The notes beneath the pieces were generated by a model. That model made no database searches. It saw only the letters and a program-made list of their open reading frames with translations, and had not been told where the DNA came from. Positions 16,106 to 23,110 of a DNA stretch of 36,609 nucleotides are shown piece by piece. The stretch spans positions 1 through 36,609 of the forward strand of contig JABFSL010000087.1 of the NCBI GenBank assembly GCA_013140605.1, in the 5' to 3' direction. Positions within the stretch are counted from its first letter, which is position 1; the number at the start of each line of letters is the position of its first letter. The stretch is from Anaerolineales bacterium. GTDB taxonomy: Bacteria; Chloroflexota; Anaerolineae; Anaerolineales; Villigracilaceae. A program made the position numbers and the translations under genes.

Positions 16106-16719
16106 AATGTCACCTTGCGATGCTGTACCTTCAAATGTTCAGCATCAATAATGGCGCGCACTTTATTTACCGTATCATCCAAATGAAAATCGTGATTGAC
16201 GATAACGTAGTCAAAGGCTTCGATGCGCTTTAATTCTTTTCGGGCAGTGGCAATTCGCAGGGAGAGGGAATCGGCGGTCTCGGTTTTACGTTCACGCAGG
16301 CGGCGTTCCAATTCATCTTCACTTTCGCATGTGATAAAGATCAGCAAAGCCCCAGGCGCAAGTTTACGCACCGTCTCTGCGCCCTGCACATCCAGCCGCA
16401 TCACCACATCCTTGCCGCTCTCAAGCGCTTCGCGTACCTGCGCCTTTGGGATGCCTTTGTAATCGCCATACACGATCGCATATTCGATCAATTCATTATG
16501 CTCGATCATGCGGGCAAATTCATCCTTGGAAAGGAACCAGTAATCTTTCCCATGCTCTTCGGTTTCGCGCTTTTCACGCGTTGTGGCGGTCACAACAAAA
16601 TGGAATGGCATGCCGCGTTCCATCATGCGCTGCACAACAGAATCCTTGCCGACACCAGACGGGCCGGATATGACGATCAAAAGAGGCTCGGGTTTGCGGA
16701 GTTCGAATGTAGTGGACAT
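16102..16719 (-). CDS. gmk: Guanylate kinase
   Basis: The 205-residue kinase starts its core with LIVISGPSGVGKDSVVQRM. The P-loop has GKDS instead of the commoner GKST/GKGT, a variant known in the family. TATTREKRETEEHGKDYWFLS is the GMP-binding part, and LDVQGAETVRK matches the family's DIDVQGA motif. It phosphorylates GMP to GDP for nucleotide synthesis and is normally essential. It heads a two-gene unit with rhomboid. Confidence 0.95.
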   Translation of the reverse strand: MSTTFELRKPEPLLIVISGPSGVGKDSVVQRMMERGMPFHFVVTATTREKRETEEHGKDYWFLSKDEFARMIEHNELIEYAIVYGDYKGIPKAQVREALESGKDVVMRLDVQGAETVRKLAPGALLIFITCESEDELERRLRERKTETADSLSLRIATARKELKRIEAFDYVIVNHDFHLDDTVNKVRAIIDAEHLKVQHRKVTL

Positions 16720-16875
16720 AAGTTTATTTTACCAAAGAGACTCGCCGCCTCGCTCCCATCTTTGGCTTGATCCTGTCTAAATGAGCTTCGTTGTGCTGTT
16801 GGCTGTTTTCCCCCAATCCCTTTTGCGCATGGATCATGTCTTCAAAATATTTTCAAGAAGCAGTAAAATTAGTCC

Positions 16876-17256
16876 ATGCCAACTTATGATTTTGTCTGCA
16901 ACGCTTGTGAAAAACGTTTTGAAATATTCATGACCTTCAGTGAATACGGAAAGAAGGCTGTTTATTGTGCGCATTGTGAAAGCGATAATGTCCGCCGCCG
17001 CATGACGAAAGTGCGCATTGCCAGGTCAGATGAAAGCCGCATGGAATCGGCTGCCGATGACCTCTCTGGTCTTGAAGGTCTGGAAGATGACCCCAAGGCT
17101 CTCGGCAGGATGATGCGAAAAATGGGCGGCGAAATGGGCGAAGACCTGCCCCCGGAATTCGATGATGTTGTGGATAGACTGGAAGCGGGCCAAAGTCCCG
17201 AAGAGATCGAATCTGCCCTGCCTGATCTTGGCGCTGATAATTCAAGTGATGAATAA
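16876..17256 (+). CDS. FmdB-family zinc-ribbon protein
   Basis: The 126-residue protein opens MPTYDFVCNACEKRFEIFM and has a second CxxC pair (YCAHCESDNVRR), forming the small zinc ribbon called FmdB/CxxC_CXXC. The acidic C-terminal half includes GRMMRKMGGEMGEDLPPEF and PEEIESALPDL. Members were proposed as regulators of amidase or formamidase genes, but most are of unknown role. It stands alone between divergent guanylate kinase and a terminator. Confidence 0.85.
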   Translation: MPTYDFVCNACEKRFEIFMTFSEYGKKAVYCAHCESDNVRRRMTKVRIARSDESRMESAADDLSGLEGLEDDPKALGRMMRKMGGEMGEDLPPEFDDVVDRLEAGQSPEEIESALPDLGADNSSDE

Positions 17257-17271
17257 TTTGATCCAATAAAA

Positions 17272-17301
17272 AAACGTCCCAAAGAATTCTTCGGGACGTT
17301 T
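17272..17301. terminator. Bidirectional intrinsic terminator
   Basis: AAACGTCCC pairs with GGGACGTTT, and a GAA/TTC extension closes the loop. It lies between the zinc-ribbon gene and the 3' end of the cytochrome operon and serves both directions. Confidence 0.85.
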
Positions 17302-17335
17302 GCTTTATTCGTGGCAGCTCATGTAGTGAAGTGCA

Positions 17336-19027
17336 TTACTTCTCCAGCGCTCCGTCATCGATCCATTGCTTGACCAGTTCCAGATCGTCAGCGGAAAGAT
17401 TGAAGAAATGCTTTTCGCTTTGGATCTTGATCAACAGGCTGTTGGCCGAATCGTTCGGCACGATCACCTCTCCATCCGTGCCGCCTTTCATCAAGTCAGC
17501 ATAAGTGGTGACGATTAATCCGCCGGATGCGGCAGCTCCGTGACAGGCTCCGCATTGGGCTTTGAGAAGCTCGCCGATATTGCCATCGTAAGTTGCTGCT
17601 CCGTTTGAAGGCGCAGCAGTGGCAGGAGCAGGAGTCGGGATTTGCTCCTTCAAAATCTCACGCAGCGCGGGAGCGTCAAAACCTGCGTATGTATAAACAC
17701 TTCCGTGACAGGCGCTGTTCGAACAGAAAGAGGTGTTGGAAACGCCGCCCATATCTTCAACACTATGGCAGGCGGAACAGGTCTGGTTGATGGACTGATT
17801 GTGCAGGCTGATCCAGTTCGGGTTAAGATGTGACTCAGGTTCAACGCCGCCGCTGTTGATCTCGATATTTGTCACCAGGTCTTTTGGACCAGTCACGATC
17901 GGGATGGAATGACACAAATTACATTCAAGGCGAACCGCTTCATTTTCCGCATTTAAATGTTTTCCGTCATGACAGCGGAAACAACCGGGCGTATTGATAT
18001 GTCCGAGATTGTTTGGGTGCGTGGTTGAATCGACTTTTTGATCGTGGAATACGGTGCGGTCATAGATCGCCTGTATTTCTGTAACCGCCTTTTGTACAGC
18101 CTCGGTGTTTTGACCGTAGAAATCAGCAAAATTGGTCTTGTAATCTTCCTCAACGGCGGCGATGGCTTTGACCGCATCATCGCGTGTTTCATATTTTACG
18201 TTGAGCACTTCCACAGCCTTTGCGCGAATGGACGGAATGGCTGGGTCAATCAGTTTGCGCGAAAGGGATTGATCCACCGAGTCCGCCGGATTCTCGAAGG
18301 CGTGGGTTACACGGTTATGACAGGTGGTGCAATCGATATCCTTGAGCTGACTCCCGGCTATGGTCGCTGTATCAAAGCCAGCTTCAACATCCACATATTC
18401 CGTGAAAGTGCCATCATCGTTATAGACGCGCACATACGGTATTTCCTGATTCAAGGGGTCTGTTGCATAGTACTGAACCTTGTTCGAAATATGCCAATGG
18501 ATGCCCTTGCCGAGTCCTTCGCGTTTATCTCCGCCGCCGGTCTTCAAAATAAGGTAGGTGGTGGATTCAGTGTTGACTTCATCATCGGCAAAGTGCTTGA
18601 TGGTGCGCAGACTGTCATTGGTGAATGTTTCAGGCAGATGGCATTTTTCGCAGGTGTCACGCGCCGGGCGCAAGGCTTTGGCACGGATCGGATATTCATA
18701 AAGCGAGAAGGTCATGTAGTAAATTTCATGCAGCGCCTGTGACTTGCGCGTGAACTGCTCAATAAATGAAGCGCGGCCAACGTGGCACTCTTCGCAGGTG
18801 ACATTAGCGTGAGGAGAATCCGAATGGCTGACGCCTTGAGGCGGCATGGTATGACAGGCAGTTCCGCAGAATTCAGAAGAGTTCGTATGTTCCCATCCAT
18901 ACGTTCCACCTGCAAATATAGCGATAAAAAGAATAACCAAAACCAGGTACGGCATGATATACGTCCAACGTGAAGAGCCTGGGGCTGGTACAAAAAAATT
19001 TCCGAGCCGTTCCATTAACTTTTTCAT
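17336..19027 (-). CDS. NapC/NirT-type membrane multihaem cytochrome c (9 haem motifs) with C-terminal cytochrome domain
   Basis: The 563-residue protein has one N-terminal helix (about 23-43), then a NapC/NirT start: FCGTACHTMPPQ, in which the first site is CX3CH, and VTCEECHVGR. Further sites are CEKCH, CTTCH, CFRCH, CNLCH, CSACH, CSNSACH (CX4CH) and CGACH. That makes seven CXXCH, one CX3CH and one CX4CH. NapC/NirT proteins take electrons from quinol. The last ~75 residues form a separate monohaem domain (CGACHG...DLMKGGTDG...WIDDGALEK) that also ends the next gene upstream. A good GGAGGTG site precedes the ATG. The best functional analogue is ImcH of Geobacter (inference). Confidence 0.87.
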   Translation of the reverse strand: MKKLMERLGNFFVPAPGSSRWTYIMPYLVLVILFIAIFAGGTYGWEHTNSSEFCGTACHTMPPQGVSHSDSPHANVTCEECHVGRASFIEQFTRKSQALHEIYYMTFSLYEYPIRAKALRPARDTCEKCHLPETFTNDSLRTIKHFADDEVNTESTTYLILKTGGGDKREGLGKGIHWHISNKVQYYATDPLNQEIPYVRVYNDDGTFTEYVDVEAGFDTATIAGSQLKDIDCTTCHNRVTHAFENPADSVDQSLSRKLIDPAIPSIRAKAVEVLNVKYETRDDAVKAIAAVEEDYKTNFADFYGQNTEAVQKAVTEIQAIYDRTVFHDQKVDSTTHPNNLGHINTPGCFRCHDGKHLNAENEAVRLECNLCHSIPIVTGPKDLVTNIEINSGGVEPESHLNPNWISLHNQSINQTCSACHSVEDMGGVSNTSFCSNSACHGSVYTYAGFDAPALREILKEQIPTPAPATAAPSNGAATYDGNIGELLKAQCGACHGAAASGGLIVTTYADLMKGGTDGEVIVPNDSANSLLIKIQSEKHFFNLSADDLELVKQWIDDGALEK

Positions 19028-19044
19028 TCACACCTCCAAAAAAT

Positions 19045-19072
19045 AAGCAGATGCACAGCCGTGCATCTGCTT
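19045..19072 (-). terminator. Terminator or attenuator before the NapC/NirT-type gene
   Basis: A perfect 12-base stem AAGCAGATGCAC / GTGCATCTGCTT has a four-base loop. Read on the minus strand it is followed by ATTTTTTGG, so it has a proper U-tract. It sits 15 bases after the cytochrome b stop and directly abuts the ribosome site of the next gene, so it should limit read-through into it. Confidence 0.8.
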
Positions 19073-19088
19073 TATTATAAACCCGTGA

Positions 19089-20321
19089 TTATTTTTCCAG
19101 TGCGCCGGCATCCAACCAGGATTTGATCTGATCCAGTTCCTCAGTTGTAAGCACAGCGTACGGATGTTTCCCGCTTTCAAACTTTATGATCATTAAACTG
19201 CCGGCAGAATCTCCGGCTGTGAATACCACGCCGGAAGCGCCGCCTTTCATCGCATCTGTATAAGCGGCTAAATTCAATCCGCCGGATGCGCCATGACAGG
19301 CTGCACATTTTTGCTGGAATAAAGGTCCGACGCTTCCATCCCAGCTGACAACTGCTGTGGCCGCGTCAGGCGTTGTCGCCGCTGACGGGGTATCTGCAAC
19401 CGTTGGCGCAATTGTTGGTTCTGCTGTTGGGGTGGAGGTTGGCCGTGGAGTGGCTGTCTGCGGGACAAAGACTTCAACCTGCTGTTCTGCCAGCGGCGGA
19501 ATGGTCGTCAGTGAGGTTTCTTCAGTGTTGATAAAGCCATAGATACCGGCCAACATACCCAGGGTCAGAATTGAAGCGATGGGGAAATATATCTTCTGGC
19601 GTTTGCGGATGGTGGCTTCGTCGGGTCTGCGGTCTGCGATCCCGGCTTTAATATCGGCAAGTTCGAGCGGGTGCTCATGCAGCATTTCCTGCTCGGTCAG
19701 TTTGCCCGTCCACATTGCTTTGTTGAAAAATTTAATATGAACGCCGTACATGTGCCAGAGAATGATAGCCAGAACGGCTAGTACAGCTTCGCCGCCGTGC
19801 GCGGCTTTGGCGGCTGGAATGAATTCGCCGGGCAGGATTTTGGCCGATGTGATCGGGTTCCACATCAGGAAGCCGGTGACGGCCATGACGATCGTTCCCC
19901 ACACGAAAGCCCAGTATTCGGCTTTTTCTTCAAATGTAAAACGTCCCATTTGCGGGCGCGATTTTGCGAATCCGATATTGTAGAGCAATGCCTGGAGCGC
20001 ATCTTTCGCATCTTGAAAACCCGGCAGCATGCTCAAACGAATGCGCAGAACGTAAGCCTGGTAGCCAAAGACGACGAGGTGATACATTGTGCCGATTATA
20101 AGAACAATGGCGGCGAAATGGTGAATGCTGCGTACACTTTCAATACCGCCCAGCAAGCCAACCAAAAACTGTGAGGTGGTGCTGGTTGCAAATTTTTGGA
20201 TCAACCCGGTTAAACCAAGCGTGGTAAAGGAAAGCAGCATTGTCAAATGTTCGATTCGCCTTGCGAGCGGGAATCGTTCATAGGTGCGTTCTGTTTGCGG
20301 AGGAGTGGATTTCTTAGCCAT
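19089..20321 (-). CDS. Cytochrome b (FdnI/HydC-like) with fused C-terminal cytochrome c domain
   Basis: The 410-residue protein has four or more membrane helices of the formate-dehydrogenase-gamma/hydrogenase cytochrome b type. Histidines in helices (RRIEHLTMLL, SIHHFAAIVLIIGTMYH, IILWHMYGVHIKFF) are likely b-haem ligands. An additional helix (about 255-273) is followed by a TPRPTSTPTAEPT linker and a monohaem c domain with CAACHGASGG and SWLDAGALEK. The final domain resembles that of the NapC-type protein downstream. With the nonahaem protein upstream (one-base overlap) it forms a quinol-oxidising bc pair. The fusion of a c domain to this b type is unusual. Confidence 0.85.
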   Translation of the reverse strand: MAKKSTPPQTERTYERFPLARRIEHLTMLLSFTTLGLTGLIQKFATSTTSQFLVGLLGGIESVRSIHHFAAIVLIIGTMYHLVVFGYQAYVLRIRLSMLPGFQDAKDALQALLYNIGFAKSRPQMGRFTFEEKAEYWAFVWGTIVMAVTGFLMWNPITSAKILPGEFIPAAKAAHGGEAVLAVLAIILWHMYGVHIKFFNKAMWTGKLTEQEMLHEHPLELADIKAGIADRRPDEATIRKRQKIYFPIASILTLGMLAGIYGFINTEETSLTTIPPLAEQQVEVFVPQTATPRPTSTPTAEPTIAPTVADTPSAATTPDAATAVVSWDGSVGPLFQQKCAACHGASGGLNLAAYTDAMKGGASGVVFTAGDSAGSLMIIKFESGKHPYAVLTTEELDQIKSWLDAGALEK

Positions 20322-21487
20322 TAATGAGTTGCTCCTTTACGGCGTTCGATCCAGCGGCGTACAAAGTCTGTGACGACAAAGACAGCCATACCGCCCAACA
20401 CTGCCGGGATGAAGAATTTGTAGAAGAGGTTGACGTAATAAACTAGCGGAAAATTATCCGGGCTGGCAACGTAATGACTCATCCACGCATCCGGGAAGTT
20501 GGCAGTCGCATCCGGATGACAGCGCTGGCATTTTATGAGCAAGTTCTGTTTCAACGCTATGCCTGTTTGGAGGTTATCCACTTTTGAAATATCATGGATA
20601 CCGTGACAGTCTGTGCAAACGGGTTTGTTGGTGGGTTGGTCTGGTGAATTCTTTTCAAACAGTGTGACTGTTGTGCCGTGGAAGTCCGCAACATAGGTGT
20701 TTAGTATGTTGGTGGAAAGTCCGTAGGCGCGCATGAGCGTTCCATTGGCATGGCACTTGGCGCATAATTGCGGTGTTTCATTTCGGAACTGGGCTGTTGT
20801 GGGGTCTTGAATATTGTGGACTCCGTGACAGTCAATACAGGTTGGCACATCAAGGTTGCCTTCTTCGGTCAACGCGGCGCCGTGGACGCTGTATTTATAG
20901 GTATCATAAATTCCGCTGTGGCATTGGGCACAGGTCTGCGGAATATGTAATTTGGCGGTAACTAAAACTTCGCCTGTATCTTTATTTGTGATGCGTGTTT
21001 GTTCGTGCGGGTCGTGGCAATCGGTGCAGACGGCGGCGTTTGTTTGTCCGCCTGCCAGTGCGCGCTGATGAACACTATCAAGTGCCTTATCGTATTGTTC
21101 GGCATGACATTGCTGGCAGGTTGTGTAATAAGTGGTCGCTATCTCACGCGGGCTGGCTGCCTTGAGTTCCGGGTGTGGAAACCCGGTAAAATCTGTATGG
21201 CAGCTTGTGCAGGCAATCTCATTTTCGCCATGGACAGATTGACTGAATTTGTCTGGATTGATGGTTAAAGAGAGGTCTTCACCATTGGCCATGGTCAAAT
21301 TGAAATCCGGTCTGCTGTGGCAGGCTAGGCACACGCTATTATCCACTTGTTGCGAATTAGGCGCAGCAACCTGGTTTATATGCGGCGCGGCGCGTACCGT
21401 CTGGGATCTGGAGCCAGCTATGGCGAGCGCGACCAGCACAATTCCTGCGAGAAGCGGCAATGCTTGCGCTATTTTTAGTCGTCTCAT
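20321..21487 (-). CDS. Membrane-anchored nonahaem cytochrome c
   Basis: The 388-residue protein has an N-terminal signal sequence (LPLLAGIVLVALAIAGS) and nine CXXCH motifs: CLACH, CTSCH, CQQCH, CTDCH, CAQCH, CIDCH, CAKCH, CTDCH and CQRCH. A C-terminal anchor helix (FFIPAVLGGMAVFVVTDF) is followed by RRWIERRKG. Additional SVHG/FHG histidines probably serve as distal ligands. It overlaps the cytochrome b gene by one base (TAATG). Geobacter CbcL carries nine haems and a cytochrome b in one polypeptide, and this pair looks like a split version (inference). The ATG follows AGGAGA. Confidence 0.87.
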   Translation of the reverse strand: MRRLKIAQALPLLAGIVLVALAIAGSRSQTVRAAPHINQVAAPNSQQVDNSVCLACHSRPDFNLTMANGEDLSLTINPDKFSQSVHGENEIACTSCHTDFTGFPHPELKAASPREIATTYYTTCQQCHAEQYDKALDSVHQRALAGGQTNAAVCTDCHDPHEQTRITNKDTGEVLVTAKLHIPQTCAQCHSGIYDTYKYSVHGAALTEEGNLDVPTCIDCHGVHNIQDPTTAQFRNETPQLCAKCHANGTLMRAYGLSTNILNTYVADFHGTTVTLFEKNSPDQPTNKPVCTDCHGIHDISKVDNLQTGIALKQNLLIKCQRCHPDATANFPDAWMSHYVASPDNFPLVYYVNLFYKFFIPAVLGGMAVFVVTDFVRRWIERRKGATH

Positions 21488-21654
21488 TGAATTCTCCTGG
21501 GAACTTATTTAATAAAAAATATAACTTTGACACATATATCCAAGTGTCATGGGGCAACGACCCCAATTTTACGGGTCGTATCATGTAAACCGTAGTGTTG
21601 AATATCATTGATTTTACATGATTTATGGACAGAAGTCATCCTAATAATTAAAGA

Positions 21655-21681
21655 GATGGCGGGCGCAATGCGCCCGCCATC
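21655..21681 (-). terminator. Terminator hairpin of the hexahaem lipoprotein gene
   Basis: GATGGCGGGCGC pairs with GCGCCCGCCATC. Read on the minus strand it is followed by TCTTTAATTATT. A nearly identical hairpin follows the decahaem gene (23056-23082). The rest of the gap 21488-21714 shows no gene. Confidence 0.75.
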
Positions 21682-21714
21682 GTAGTTCTTCCCCTATTAT
21701 TTCGATGGTAGTTC

Positions 21715-22803
21715 CTACGGAGTGTATGCTTTCATCGTTTCCAATGCTGCATCAAGAAGAGCCTTGGCATACGCCGAGTTGTGAGCGCCATTACTCTGAT
21801 CGTAGGTTACGAACTTGTAGTTCCACATCGCGTTTGCGACTGCTTCGGGAACTGTCAAAGGAGCATCTGCGGAGGGATTGCTCCATTTATCGGTCGCCGC
21901 GTCATAAATACCCCATAGATTGGATGGGTTCGCCACCTCGTCCGGGTTCATTAGCTTCTTTTCGACGAAGAGGGTATGAAGTTCTTCGAGCTTCGCCTTA
22001 ACTTCGGTCTGCACGCCGTTTACGTCAAAGTCTTTAGCATCGGCATGGCAGGCTTGGCAACGCGCCACTTTAGGCAGGTAAGTATGGTTGAATTCCTCTC
22101 CCATATGGCAACCTACACAGGTATCTTGAACAGATGAGTAGTGTACGCTTGGGCTGCCAGTTGTCTCACCCAATCCGCCTTCGCCAAGCAACATCTGGGA
22201 TTCAACACCATAGTGGGTGCCAAACCGGCTGGATGCAATCGCGACGTTTCCGCCATCGACTTTGGGCTTTGCATTGCGGATCTGATGGCAGTTGGCACAC
22301 AAGTTGCCAGCGCCGCCATCGAAGGTGCCATCGGTAAACTCCATCTTCGTCGGTTGTTCAGCTCCCGTCAGCGCCCAGTCTTCACCTGTATAAGTGGTGT
22401 GGATGTTATGGCAGGTACGGCAGTTGAACGGCGAGACGTTTACCACGCCTTCAACCGACGCATCATGCGGGAGCAGGCCGGCGTTGATGCGCGCTTTGGC
22501 GCCTTCACTGCCGTGGCAGCCGGCACAGTCGGTGCCTTCGCCTCTCTCAAAAGCTTCACCTGTTCCATGCACAGAAAGTTCCTTGAACTGCGCCTGCTTT
22601 GAGACGATCAAGGTCGTGTCATTGTGGCACTCGGTGCAGGTCAGGTCAGTAGCTGACGCTGGAGCGCCAACTGCTCCAGCAGGACCGGCAGGGCCGGCGG
22701 GGCCAACAGGACCTTCAGGACCGGGCTGTCCTGCGCACGCAGTCAAGACGACAGCGGCAAGAAGAAGGAAACCAACGAGCGAAAGTACTTTTTTAAGTGA
22801 CAT
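21715..22803 (-). CDS. Hexahaem cytochrome c lipoprotein with collagen-like linker
   Basis: The 362-residue protein has signal peptide MSLKKVLSLVGFLLLAAVVL and lipobox LTAC. Immediately after the lipid-bearing cysteine come about seven Gly-X-Y triplets (GPEGPVGPAGPAGPAGAVG), a collagen-like spacer. Six CXXCH sites follow: CTECH, CAGCH, CRTCH, CANCH, CVGCH and CQACH, with further histidines (SVHG, GTHYG). The last ~90 residues are haem-free and helical. It should sit on the outer face of the membrane, with the spacer holding the haem domain away from it. It has its own upstream region, shared with the decahaem gene. Confidence 0.87.
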   Translation of the reverse strand: MSLKKVLSLVGFLLLAAVVLTACAGQPGPEGPVGPAGPAGPAGAVGAPASATDLTCTECHNDTTLIVSKQAQFKELSVHGTGEAFERGEGTDCAGCHGSEGAKARINAGLLPHDASVEGVVNVSPFNCRTCHNIHTTYTGEDWALTGAEQPTKMEFTDGTFDGGAGNLCANCHQIRNAKPKVDGGNVAIASSRFGTHYGVESQMLLGEGGLGETTGSPSVHYSSVQDTCVGCHMGEEFNHTYLPKVARCQACHADAKDFDVNGVQTEVKAKLEELHTLFVEKKLMNPDEVANPSNLWGIYDAATDKWSNPSADAPLTVPEAVANAMWNYKFVTYDQSNGAHNSAYAKALLDAALETMKAYTP

Positions 22804-22854
22804 TTCTTTACATTCTCCTTTTTTATTTGAACAGGAACGATTGTGTTCTTTTTT

Positions 22855-22974
22855 ACAACAAATCGGACAATCTTGTCCACTATTCTATGATTTTATTGCA
22901 AAGTTAGATTAAAATCCAGTTAATTTGGTTAAAATTTAAAGTGACAAATGTCACAAAAATGAGAAAGAGATTAA
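22855..22974 (-). promoter_or_regulatory. Upstream regulatory block of the hexahaem gene with CRP/FNR-like palindrome
   Basis: AGTGACAAATGTCACA at 22940-22955 is a palindrome of the TGTGA-N6-TCACA type. A TAGAAT -10-like element lies at 22887-22882 on the minus strand. The whole block aligns with 25495-25613 upstream of the decahaem gene. The operator centre is about 72 bases upstream of the predicted start in both, a spacing suited to activation. GGACAA-TC-TTGTCC (22865-22878) is a second palindrome in the leader. The remainder up to 23050 has no gene. Confidence 0.65.
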
Positions 22975-23055
22975 TAATTCAGCTTGAATGAACTATTTCA
23001 TTGAATGCCCCAGATGTAAAAAGTTAGTTCTTTATCCCCCTGTTACTATTAAAGA

Positions 23056-23082
23056 AATGGCGGGCGCATTGCGCCCGCCATT
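23056..23082 (-). terminator. Terminator hairpin of the decahaem lipoprotein gene
   Basis: AATGGCGGGCGC pairs with GCGCCCGCCATT. On the minus strand TCTTTAATAG follows. Stem and surroundings match the hairpin at 21655-21681. Confidence 0.75.
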
Positions 23083-23110
23083 GTAGTATTCCCCTTTGAA
23101 CCAAATTTAC

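Noticed and set aside
18038-18742. 234-codon open frame on the plus strand opposite the NapC/NirT-type gene
   Set aside because: A shadow of the real cytochrome gene; no recognisable domain and no start context.
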